Part shown: positions 7,577 to 15,317 of the stretch, in pieces
How the letters are laid out: each line of letters begins with the position of its first letter
Numbering within the stretch: position 1 is the first letter of the stretch
Assembly (NCBI GenBank): GCA_046757645.1
Contig: JBHHYS010000023.1
Span: 1-31,627, forward strand
Length of the DNA: 31,627 bases
DNA from: JBHHYS01 sp046757645
GTDB taxonomy: Bacteria; Acidobacteriota; Terriglobia; Acidiferrales; 2-02-FULL-67-57
Direction: 5' to 3'
The notes under the pieces: generated by a model
What the model was told of the DNA's origin: nothing
Seen by the model: the letters and a program-made list of their open reading frames with translations, nothing else
Database searches by the model: none
Made by a program: the position numbers and the translations under genes

Positions 7577-7606
7577 ATTATAGGTTTGACCCCGAAAGCG
7601 GGTCAA
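7577..7606 (-). promoter_or_regulatory. Strong promoter-like sequence for skp with a palindrome in the spacer
   Basis: On the minus strand TTGACC (7601-7606) and a perfect TATAAT (7577-7582) are separated by 18 bp, placing transcription start near 7570, about 36 nt before the skp ATG. An inverted repeat TTGACCC...GGGTCAA (7586-7592 and 7600-7606, 7-nt loop) covers the -35 and most of the spacer, so it could be an operator. Confidence 0.6.
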
Positions 7607-7627
7607 CCGTCTTCCCGCCCCCGAGTC

Positions 7628-10459
7628 CTAGAAGGTGCGGCTGATGGTGAAGCGGAAGGTCTTCACCGGCTCGAACAAGGAGACCGTGCGTTCCCGGAAA
7701 ACCACTCCCAGTTGAGGCAGGATCTGCGATTCGAACACTCCCGGGGGGAGGGTGATCCCCGCCGGCACCGAAAAGCTGCTGGCGGGAATGTTGATCTCCT
7801 CCTTCAGCCGGCTGAGGTTGTAGGCCCAGTAAATGCGGAAAGGAGCGTTCACGATGGGGAGGTTGATGACCAGCTCGAGGCCGCCCGAGGTCCGGATGCG
7901 GGTATTCGTCCCCGGCACCAAATCCAGGCTGTCCGGAACGCTGGCATCGGGAAAGTCCGTGCGCAGCGACGCCAGGTTCTCCGGTGTCAGCCGCAACTGC
8001 GAGGGTCGCAGAATGGTATTCAGGCCGACGTCGAGGAAGGGGGCAAGACTGACCGGACCGGCAATCGGGATGCGGTACTCAAAGTTGCCCACCAGCTGGG
8101 TGTCCCCGCCGGGGAAGGTGACCGTCTGGTTGAGCACCTCCACGATGGTCTGCCGGAGCCGGGGATTGCCGTTCGGATCCAGGCGGGTGGGATCGAGGAA
8201 AAAGACCGGCAGGCTGGTGCGTACCGGAACAAAGGCCAGCGGGCTGACGGCGCGGATATCAAAGCCGCGCACCGTATCCTCCCCCCCGATGTAAAACCGG
8301 GTGAACGGCGCCGGCACCCGGCCCCCGAAGCCGGTGAGGAAGCTGCCCAGCAGGCGAAAGGCCAAGGTATTGCGTCCCCGATTGATGGGGCGAAAGTGCT
8401 TGATCTCGAACGCCGGCCGAAACGTCTTCTGGTTGCCGCCCAGGAGGGGCCCGCCTTCGAGCGTGCCCGAGACAAACATGCTCGTGCCCCGGGTGGGAAA
8501 GACGGGATGGTTGGTGGTGTTGTAGAGGAAGCTGGGGGTGACGCGGCTGGAGCGGATGCCTTCCAGGGCGTTGGGACCGGTGAAGGCGCGGAAGTTGATT
8601 CCTTCAAACAGGCTGGTGCAGCCCTCGGTGAGGCACTGGATGTCGCTGACGTCGAAGGCGTAGGTGAGCCCCAGCCGGGTGAAGCGCCGCCGCTTCAGCG
8701 GATAGCTGGCGAATACACTGAAACCGGTGGAGTTCTGGATGTAGTTCACCAAGCGTTCCTGGATGAAGGGGTTGGCGGTGGTAATGCGCTGGCCGGTGAT
8801 GAGGGTGCTTTCCCGGGCTTGGTCAAACTCGAACCGGCGGACCGAGAAGGTGAAGCCGGTCTGGATGGGGCGGTCGAGGAAGTAGGGTTCGGTGAAGCCA
8901 AACACAAACGCCCGTTGCCGGTCCCCATACTCCAGGTTCACGCTCAAGGTCTCCCCCAGGCCGAGGAAATTGTTGGTGGAGTAGTTGATCCCCACAAAGC
9001 TGCCCAGCACCCCGCTGGTGCCCCCGGTCAGGCCGATGGAATTTTTCCCCTTTTCTTTGACCTTGAGGGTGAGATCAATGGTGCCCTCCTCGGCATTCTG
9101 CCGCACCTCCGCGTTTTCCGGGCGCAGTTCCTCGAAATAGCCCAGTTGGTTGAGGCGCAGGATGCTGAGCTCCCAGAGGCGGGAGTTGAACATGGCGCCT
9201 TCGTCGAGAAGCAATTCGCGCCGAATCACTTTGTCGCGGGTGGTGGTGTTCCCCATAAACTCGATGCGATGCACGATAAACTGCTTGTTGGGCTCGAATT
9301 CCAGGGTGAGGTCAATGACGCGGGTGTTGTCGTCAATCTTCGTCTCCGGGATGGTGGTCATGTTAATAAAGCCGAATTCGCTGTAGAGCTTGCGGTAGTC
9401 TTCCAAGGCTGTGCGGATCTTCTTCACATTGAAGATGTCTCCCTGCTTCAGGGGAAAGGCTTTCCGCAAAAACTCCGGCGCGAAGAAGAGGTCGGTTTCT
9501 TTCCCGGTGGTGCTGCGCACCGTCAGCTCACCCATCCGGTAGCGCGGCCCCTCTTCCACCCCAATCCGCATGTCCACCGCCTTGCCCGGCTTGAACCACC
9601 ACGGCAGGGTGCGCAGCGGCAGCCAGGGCTGGGTGTCGCGCATGCGGGTCTCGGGCGGCTGCACGATGACGCGAAAGTAGCCGCGTTCCTGGTAGGCCTC
9701 CCGCACCCGCTCCAGGTCCTCCTGCACCTTGCCGGCGTGGTAGGTCTTGGAAAGGAAATAGAACCAGGGGGGGAGGCCGTAGGGGCGCGAGCCTTTCATG
9801 GTGCGCCACAGCTTGCGGTCGGAAAATCGCCGGTTCCCCTGGAAGCTTACTGTGCCCACCTTCACCTTGGGCCCTTCCTCCACCACCACGATGAGGATGA
9901 CCGCATTGGGGGGCACGCGGCGGGTCTCGTGGCTGACGCTGGCGAAGTGGCGTCCGCGCTCGCTGAGCAGTTCCTTGAGAACCACTTCGGCGCGGCGCAC
10001 CCGCGTGGGGTCGTACTGCATCTCCACGCTCAACCCCACCCGGCGCTCCCGGAAGCGCTCCAGAATCTCCGACTGGGTGACCGAGTTGACCCCGTTGTAC
10101 TCGATGCGGCGGATCAGCGGCCGCTCCTGCACGATGAAATAGATGATCTTGCCCTTCTCGCCGTCCTCCACCTCCAGGCGCACGTCCTCAAAGAAATTCG
10201 TATTCCAGACCGCCTGGAAGTCGCGCCGCAGAACCTTGGGGTCGTAGGGGTCGCCCGGCTTGGAGAGGATGCGGGCGTTCATGGTATCGCGGGGAATCCG
10301 CCGCAGGCCTTCCCAGCGGATCTCTTGGATGAGAATGCCTTGGGCCCAGGACGAGAGCGCCCCCAACAGGAAGAGCCCCACCAGCAGCGCCGCTCCCCCG
10401 GCTGGCGGCCGCCGCCGGGGTGAGTTGGCCTGGAAGGTAGATTGCTGCCCGGCCCTCAA
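7628..10459 (-). CDS. bamA: Outer-membrane protein assembly factor BamA
   Basis: A 943-residue Omp85 protein, the central subunit of the BAM complex that folds beta-barrels into the outer membrane. A signal peptide ends near residue 40 (LLGALSSWAQG). Five POTRA repeats follow up to about residue 450 (for example IQEIRWEGLRRIP, IRRIEYNGVNSVT, KVGTVSFQGNRRFS, VHRIEFMGNTTTRD). The C-terminal 16-strand barrel has the GEDTVRGFDIRA loop-6 motif near residue 728 and ends in an aromatic Phe (TISRTF), the BAM-recognition signature. It is longer than E. coli BamA (about 810), with extra length in POTRA3 and in barrel loops. The start is TTG at 10459, with GGGGGA about 6 nt upstream; this choice is moderately sure. 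skp follows. Confidence 0.95.
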   Translation of the reverse strand: MRAGQQSTFQANSPRRRPPAGGAALLVGLFLLGALSSWAQGILIQEIRWEGLRRIPRDTMNARILSKPGDPYDPKVLRRDFQAVWNTNFFEDVRLEVEDGEKGKIIYFIVQERPLIRRIEYNGVNSVTQSEILERFRERRVGLSVEMQYDPTRVRRAEVVLKELLSERGRHFASVSHETRRVPPNAVILIVVVEEGPKVKVGTVSFQGNRRFSDRKLWRTMKGSRPYGLPPWFYFLSKTYHAGKVQEDLERVREAYQERGYFRVIVQPPETRMRDTQPWLPLRTLPWWFKPGKAVDMRIGVEEGPRYRMGELTVRSTTGKETDLFFAPEFLRKAFPLKQGDIFNVKKIRTALEDYRKLYSEFGFINMTTIPETKIDDNTRVIDLTLEFEPNKQFIVHRIEFMGNTTTRDKVIRRELLLDEGAMFNSRLWELSILRLNQLGYFEELRPENAEVRQNAEEGTIDLTLKVKEKGKNSIGLTGGTSGVLGSFVGINYSTNNFLGLGETLSVNLEYGDRQRAFVFGFTEPYFLDRPIQTGFTFSVRRFEFDQARESTLITGQRITTANPFIQERLVNYIQNSTGFSVFASYPLKRRRFTRLGLTYAFDVSDIQCLTEGCTSLFEGINFRAFTGPNALEGIRSSRVTPSFLYNTTNHPVFPTRGTSMFVSGTLEGGPLLGGNQKTFRPAFEIKHFRPINRGRNTLAFRLLGSFLTGFGGRVPAPFTRFYIGGEDTVRGFDIRAVSPLAFVPVRTSLPVFFLDPTRLDPNGNPRLRQTIVEVLNQTVTFPGGDTQLVGNFEYRIPIAGPVSLAPFLDVGLNTILRPSQLRLTPENLASLRTDFPDASVPDSLDLVPGTNTRIRTSGGLELVINLPIVNAPFRIYWAYNLSRLKEEINIPASSFSVPAGITLPPGVFESQILPQLGVVFRERTVSLFEPVKTFRFTISRTF

Positions 10460-10495
10460 CGGGAATCCCCCAAGAGTCTGCGGGAAAATAGTTGC

Positions 10496-10521
10496 GGGAC
10501 GGTGAACCCCTTCACCGTCCC
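10496..10521 (-). terminator. Hairpin between clpC and bamA
   Basis: GGGACGGTGAA (10496-10506) and TTCACCGTCCC (10511-10521) form a perfect 11-bp stem with a 4-nt loop, 19 bp after the clpC stop. On the minus strand it is followed by GCAACTATTTTCC, a weak T-tract, so it may be a partial terminator or an mRNA-stabilising 3' structure rather than a full stop. Confidence 0.4.
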
Positions 10522-10539
10522 CCCTGCGCCCTTTCCTTC

Positions 10540-12966
10540 TCAGTTCAACAATGGAGTGGGTTCGAGGACGGCACGGAATCCCAGCCGGTCCTCCTCCACA
10601 ATCACTTCCAGCGTCGCCGGGGGCTGCACCTGGCCCGTGATCAGCGCTTCCGAGAGCGGGTCTTCAATGTGCTTTTGCAAGGCCCGCCGCAGCGGCCGCG
10701 CCCCATAGCTGCGGTCGCTGCAGGTTTTTTCCAGCACCCAGGTGCGGGCTTCCGCGGTCATCTGCAAAACCACCCCGCGATGGGCGACGTTCCGGTTGAT
10801 CTCCCCGACCAACAGGTCGATGATCTTCAGCAAATCCTCGTGACTGAGCGCGTTGAAGACAATGACCTCATCGAGACGATTCAGGAACTCGGGGTTGAAG
10901 ACCCGCCGCACCTCGCTCATGATCATCTCTTCCGTCTTCTGCCGGCTCTGTTCTTCGCTGGGGGCGGTGAAGCCCAGGCTGGCCTGCTTCTGCAGGTAGC
11001 GCGCCCCAATGTTCGAGGTCATCACCAGAATAGCGTTCTTGAAGTCCACCGTGGTTCCCAGGCCGTCGGTGAGCTGGCCGTCCTCGAAAACCTGCAAGAG
11101 GATATTGAAGATGTCCGGATGCGCTTTTTCGATTTCGTCCAGCAGGATGACCGAATAGGGGGAGCGGCGCACTCGCTCGGTCAATTGCCCGCCTTCTTCG
11201 TAGCCTACGTAGCCCGGGGGGGCGCCGATCAGCTTCGAGACCGCGTGCTTCTCCATGTATTCCGACATATCGAAGCGGATCAGCGACTTCTCGCTGCCAA
11301 ACAGGAAAGCCGCCAGCCGCCGCGCCACCTCCGTCTTCCCCACCCCGGTGGGGCCCAGGAAGAGAAACGAACCCACCGGGCGCCCCGGGGCTTTCAAGCC
11401 CGCGCGGGTGCGACGAATCGCCCGCGCCATGGCGGTGATGGCCTCATCCTGGCTGACGATGAACTTGTGCAGCTCCTCTTCGATGCGCATCAGCTTGGCC
11501 ATCTCCTCTTCCTTGATGGCCGTGACCGGAATCCCCGTCCAGCGTGACACCACCTCTTCGATGTCCTCGCGGCTCACCACCCCGCTGATCGACTCTTCCA
11601 GGTTCAGCTTCTCCCGGAGCTGCCGCAGCTTCTCCCGCTCCTTGCGCTCCTCGTCCGAGTAGAAGCGGGCTTTCTCGAACTCGTGGTTGGCGATGGCGGT
11701 TTCCAGCCGGTGGGTGATGAACTTGATCCGCTTCTGGATTTCGTTCACCTCTTCCGGCAAGCTGCTCTGCCGCAGCTTGACCCGGGAGCCAGCCTCGTCC
11801 ACCAGGTCAATCGCCTTGTCGGGGAGGTAGCGGTCGGGGATGTAGCGGGAGGCGTGATAGACGGCGTAGGAGATGGCCTCCTCGGTGTAGGTCACCGCGT
11901 GGAACTTCTCGTAGCGCTCCTTGATCCCCTTTAGGATATCGATGGCCTGCACTTCGCCGGGCGCCGGCACTTTGACGGATTGGAAGCGCCGCTCCAGGGA
12001 GCGGTCGCGTTCGATCGATTTGCGGTACTCGGCCGGGGTGGTGGCTCCGATGCACTGGATTTCGCCCCGGCTGAGCGCGGGCTTGAGAATGTTGGCGGCG
12101 TCCAGCGAGCCTTCCGCCGAGCCCGCTCCCACCAGGGTGTGCAGCTCGTCGATGAAGATGATAGCGTTTTGCGCCTCCATCAACTCCTTCATGATGGTCT
12201 TCATCCGCTCTTCGAACTGGCCGCGGTACTTGGTGCCGGCCACGATCAGCGAGAGGTCGAGCTGCAAAATGCGTTTGTCGGCCAGCAGCGGGGGCACCTC
12301 GCCGTCGGCAATCCGCTGCGCCAAGCCTTCCACGATGGCTGTCTTGCCCACGCCGGGCTCCCCAATCAGTACGGGATTGTTCTTGGTGCGCCGGCAGAGG
12401 ATCTGCACGACGCGCTCCAACTCGTTTTCCCGCCCGACCAGCGGGTCGAGCTGGTTGTCCAAGGCGGCCTGGGTGAGGTCACGGCTGAACTCCGTCAGCA
12501 GAGAGGTTTCCTTCGCGCGCGCCGGAGCCATTCTCTCGCTCTGCGAGCGGGCCAACTCCTCCCGCACGGTGGAGAGGCGCAGGCCGCGCTCCTGGAGGAT
12601 TTCTGCGGCCAAGCACTTCTCCTCGCAGAGCAAGCCCAGCAGCAGGTGTTCGGTGCCAATGTGTTTGTGCGCCATGCGCTCGGCCTGCTCCATGGCATGG
12701 CGCAACACCTGCTTCACCTCCTCGCTGAAGGGCAGCTCCACCGAGGTGGAGACCCGCTCGCGAATCGTGGTGCGGACTTCGACTTGCTTGCGGATGGATT
12801 CGAGCGAGCCGGTGCCGCGCAGAAAGCGATTGGCGAGGGCTTTGTCTTCCCGGAGCAGGCCCAACAGCAGGTGTTCGCTCTCGATGTAGGGGCTGCCGTA
12901 CTGGCTGGCTTCGTAGCGGGCAAAGAAAATCACCCGCCGCGCCTTTTCCGTGTAGCGCTCGAACAT
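10540..12966 (-). CDS. clpC: ClpC-type AAA+ unfoldase (Clp protease ATP-binding subunit)
   Basis: An 808-residue HSP100 protein that unfolds substrates and feeds them to ClpP. It has the double Clp-N repeat domain (1-145, starting MFERYTEKARRVIFFARYEA), a first AAA+ module with GEPGVGKT (202-209) and IIFIDE (269-274), an UVR-like coiled middle segment (about 408-445), and a second AAA+ module with GPTGVGKT (538-545) and LLDEIEKAHPDIF. An LGF tripeptide (664-666) sits where ClpC proteins carry the ClpP-docking loop. The UVR middle segment separates it from ClpA and ClpB. GGGAG precedes the ATG at 12966. No ClpP or McsB gene is in view. It follows lolD by 29 bp. Confidence 0.96.
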   Translation of the reverse strand: MFERYTEKARRVIFFARYEASQYGSPYIESEHLLLGLLREDKALANRFLRGTGSLESIRKQVEVRTTIRERVSTSVELPFSEEVKQVLRHAMEQAERMAHKHIGTEHLLLGLLCEEKCLAAEILQERGLRLSTVREELARSQSERMAPARAKETSLLTEFSRDLTQAALDNQLDPLVGRENELERVVQILCRRTKNNPVLIGEPGVGKTAIVEGLAQRIADGEVPPLLADKRILQLDLSLIVAGTKYRGQFEERMKTIMKELMEAQNAIIFIDELHTLVGAGSAEGSLDAANILKPALSRGEIQCIGATTPAEYRKSIERDRSLERRFQSVKVPAPGEVQAIDILKGIKERYEKFHAVTYTEEAISYAVYHASRYIPDRYLPDKAIDLVDEAGSRVKLRQSSLPEEVNEIQKRIKFITHRLETAIANHEFEKARFYSDEERKEREKLRQLREKLNLEESISGVVSREDIEEVVSRWTGIPVTAIKEEEMAKLMRIEEELHKFIVSQDEAITAMARAIRRTRAGLKAPGRPVGSFLFLGPTGVGKTEVARRLAAFLFGSEKSLIRFDMSEYMEKHAVSKLIGAPPGYVGYEEGGQLTERVRRSPYSVILLDEIEKAHPDIFNILLQVFEDGQLTDGLGTTVDFKNAILVMTSNIGARYLQKQASLGFTAPSEEQSRQKTEEMIMSEVRRVFNPEFLNRLDEVIVFNALSHEDLLKIIDLLVGEINRNVAHRGVVLQMTAEARTWVLEKTCSDRSYGARPLRRALQKHIEDPLSEALITGQVQPPATLEVIVEEDRLGFRAVLEPTPLLN

Positions 12967-12995
12967 GGAATCTTGTCTCCCCTGGTCTTCCCCGG

Positions 12996-13694
12996 TTAGG
13001 TTATCTGACCAGGAGTGGCTAGCAAACGCCCCCGTTCCAGCCGCCAGACCCGGTCACATCGCCCTGCCAAAGCCAGATTATGCGTTGCCAGAACAGAAGT
13101 CAAGCCGTGAGTGCGGTGCAGCTGGGCCAACAACCTGAAAATTTGTTCGCTGGTGGCTACATCCAGATTGCCCGTGGGTTCGTCGGCGAAAAGCAGGGCG
13201 GGTTGGGTGACCAGGGCGCGGGCCAGTGCCGCCCGCTGTTGCTCGCCGCCGGAGAGTTCCCCGGCGAGATGCTCGCCCCGCGCGCCCAGGCCGACTTCGG
13301 CCAGCCAGTGATCGGCGGTGCGCTCGGCCGCGTCCCGGCTCTCGCCCCGCATCAGCAGCGGCAGCAGCACGTTTTCCCGGGCGGTGAAATCCGGCAGCAG
13401 GTTCGACAACTGCCAGACGAAGCCGATGCGCCGGTTGCGGTGCGCTACCAGCTCCGCGGGCGTCAGTTCGCTCAACCGCCGTCCGGCGCAGATCACCTCG
13501 CCCCGGGTGGCGGGGTCGAGTCCGGCGAGCAGGTAGAGCAGCGTGCTCTTGCCCACCCCGGAGGGACCCACCACGGCCGCCATCTCGCCGCGCTCCACTT
13601 CCAGGCTCAACCCGTCCAACACCACCAGCTCCCCGGCGCGAGTGGGAAACACCTTAACCAGGTCCCGCGCCGCCAGTATCGGCTCTCCTTTCAT
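12996..13694 (-). CDS. lolD: LolD-type lipoprotein-release ABC transporter ATPase
   Basis: A 232-residue ATPase of the LolD/MacB-N family. It has Walker A GPSGVGKST (43-51), the Q-loop Gln95 in GFVWQLSNLLPDFTARENV (the LolD-typical sequence contacting the permease), the signature LSGGEQQR (147-154), Walker B LLFADEPTGNLD (167-178) and the switch His205. LolD powers release of lipoproteins from the inner membrane to LolA. It lies 60 bp downstream of the LolC/E-type permease gene, its obvious partner. GAGG lies 5 nt before the ATG at 13694. MacB- or FtsE-like roles are less likely given the neighbour. Confidence 0.93.
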   Translation of the reverse strand: MKGEPILAARDLVKVFPTRAGELVVLDGLSLEVERGEMAAVVGPSGVGKSTLLYLLAGLDPATRGEVICAGRRLSELTPAELVAHRNRRIGFVWQLSNLLPDFTARENVLLPLLMRGESRDAAERTADHWLAEVGLGARGEHLAGELSGGEQQRAALARALVTQPALLFADEPTGNLDVATSEQIFRLLAQLHRTHGLTSVLATHNLALAGRCDRVWRLERGRLLATPGQIT

Positions 13695-13754
13695 AGATGC
13701 CTCGCAGGCCCCTGGGGCTGCGTTACTCTTGTACTAGTAGCGAAAGCAAACCGC

Positions 13755-15317
13755 TCACTCATAGCGCAGCGCGTCGATCGGATGCCCCCGGGTGGCGCGC
13801 CGCGCCGGATAGATGGTTGCGGTCAAGCTGATGGCCAGCGCGAGCGCGACAACCAGGAAGCCGTCCAGTAGTTCGGTGCGAAACGGCACGTGGTCAATGC
13901 CGTAAATCTGTGGCTCGAGCGGGAAGAGTTGGAACCGGGCGCCGAGCACGGCCACGGCGTAGCCGAGACCCAAGCCCAGCAGTGTTCCCAGCGCCCCGAT
14001 GGCCACCCCGTGGAGGATGAAGATTCTCTGAATCTGCGCCGTGCGCGCGCCCAGGGAGAGCAACACAGCGATGTCACGGCGCTTCTCCAGCACCAGCATC
14101 ACCAGCAGGATGAGGATGTTCAGCCCGGCCACGAACACAATCAGTCCGATGAAGATGGCCGTGAGCAGCTTTTCCACTTGCAGGGCCCGGAACAGACTTT
14201 TGTAGGTTTCCATCCACGGCGTGGCCACAAAGTCGCGGCCCGCCGCCCTCTCCGCCGCGCGGCTGACCTCTTCGGCGGCACGGACGTCCGCCAGCCGCAA
14301 CTCCAGAAGCGACACCCTATCGCCCCAACCGAACAGCTCCTGAGCCACGTCCAAGCGGGTGAAGGCCAAGCCGTCGTCAAAATACCAGTAGCCGGATTCA
14401 AAGACCCCTTCGACCTTGAAGCTGCGGTAGCGAGGCAGCACCCCGAAAGGGGTCAGGTGCCCCTGGGGGCTGGTGATCAACACCGCAGTGAAAGAGGCAT
14501 TGGTGCCGGCAACCGTCTCGGAGAAAGTCAGGCCATTAATGGGGTCGTCGGCATCGTTTGTGACCGTGAGCTCGTCGCCTTCGCCGCTGGTTTGACTGGT
14601 AAGGGAGAGGCGAGCGCCATTAGCGTCCGTGATGACACTGGCGCTCACGCCAATTTTGAGGCGGTTAATATGAGCGGCAAGTTTATTAAGAGTGTCATTG
14701 ATTCCGGCTTGCAGCGTTATCGTCGTGGGCCGGTTCGTGCCGACCTGTATCTGGAAAGAACCGCTAGCGTCGGCAAAGACCGTCTCGGCGTCCTTCAGCG
14801 GGTTTGTGATGATGTCACCGGCAAAGACACCCAGGTTCTGGGCCAGCTTGGTGCCGATAATCAGCGGCGAGGCACCCTGCTCGGGCTGCGCGAGCGTGCT
14901 ACTGCCTTCCCGCAAGTGAATAAAGAGTTTTTCTTGCTCGGGGGCCTTCTGGGGTCGTATGCCTTTGAGTATGATGCCCCGGGCGCGGTTGGCGTGGGAG
15001 ATGAGCACAGTCTGATACAACACCGGGCTCACGCTGGTGACACCCTCAAGCTTCCGGAGGCGGGCGGCCAGGGCGTCATAGTCGCGGATGCCGCCGGCGA
15101 CCTTGCGCGCCAGGGTGACATGAGCTGTGGCGCCCAGGAGCTGCTCTTCGTAGGTCTCGCGGAAGCCGGCGTTGATGGAAAGCGCCAGCACCAGCGCGGT
15201 GACTCCGGCGGCCACCGCCAGCACCGCAATCAGGGTGATGGCGCCGAGGAAGCGGTCCCTTCGAGCCCCGCGTCCCCCCGCCAGGTACCGGCGCGCCACC
15301 ATCCACTCAAACGTCAT
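13755..15317 (-). CDS. lolC: LolC/E-type lipoprotein-release permease with a 108-residue flagellar-like insertion
   Basis: A 520-residue integral membrane protein; family members are usually about 410. TM1 is near 24-48, followed by a large periplasmic domain, then three TMs near 385-415, 430-460 and 475-500, ending in the family motif YPARRATRGHPIDALRYE. It works with LolD to extract lipoproteins for LolA. As it is the only permease here, it may act as a homodimer (LolF-like). Residues 171-278 interrupt the periplasmic domain exactly between GVFAGDII and VLITSPQGHLTPFG; removing them leaves a normal 412-residue LolC. The inserted part resembles FliD / flagellin-hook IN sequence. Residues 283-295 match in position and pattern the LolA-docking hook of E. 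coli LolC. The start overlaps the lysS stop (ATGA), implying translational coupling. Confidence 0.92.
   Translation of the reverse strand: MTFEWMVARRYLAGGRGARRDRFLGAITLIAVLAVAAGVTALVLALSINAGFRETYEEQLLGATAHVTLARKVAGGIRDYDALAARLRKLEGVTSVSPVLYQTVLISHANRARGIILKGIRPQKAPEQEKLFIHLREGSSTLAQPEQGASPLIIGTKLAQNLGVFAGDIITNPLKDAETVFADASGSFQIQVGTNRPTTITLQAGINDTLNKLAAHINRLKIGVSASVITDANGARLSLTSQTSGEGDELTVTNDADDPINGLTFSETVAGTNASFTAVLITSPQGHLTPFGVLPRYRSFKVEGVFESGYWYFDDGLAFTRLDVAQELFGWGDRVSLLELRLADVRAAEEVSRAAERAAGRDFVATPWMETYKSLFRALQVEKLLTAIFIGLIVFVAGLNILILLVMLVLEKRRDIAVLLSLGARTAQIQRIFILHGVAIGALGTLLGLGLGYAVAVLGARFQLFPLEPQIYGIDHVPFRTELLDGFLVVALALAISLTATIYPARRATRGHPIDALRYE
14484..14807 (-). other. FliD/flagellin-hook-IN-like insertion inside lolC
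   Basis: This segment encodes residues 171-278 of the LolC protein. It reads GSFQIQVGTNRPTTITLQAG, then a helix (INDTLNKLAAHINRLK), then VSASVITDANGARLSLTSQT, the strand-helix-strand pattern of the flagellin hook IN motif in FliD, followed by GLTFSETVAGTNASFT, reminiscent of the FliD segment after that motif. Base composition also differs: 14521-14760 is about 55% G+C by my count (one 60-bp line is 45%), whereas 14221-14340 in the same gene is about 72%. Many codons end in A or T. This suggests acquisition from another source, though the reading frame is intact on both sides. Confidence 0.7.

Noticed and set aside
7529..10423. A 964-codon plus-strand open frame antisense to bamA
   Set aside because: It is the shadow of bamA, whose POTRA and VRGF motifs are unmistakable; the antisense translation has no recognisable features.
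14484..14807. The lolC insertion considered as an intein
   Set aside because: It lacks the Cys/Ser start, the HN dipeptide and Cys/Ser/Thr junction expected for self-splicing; it fits a domain insertion instead.
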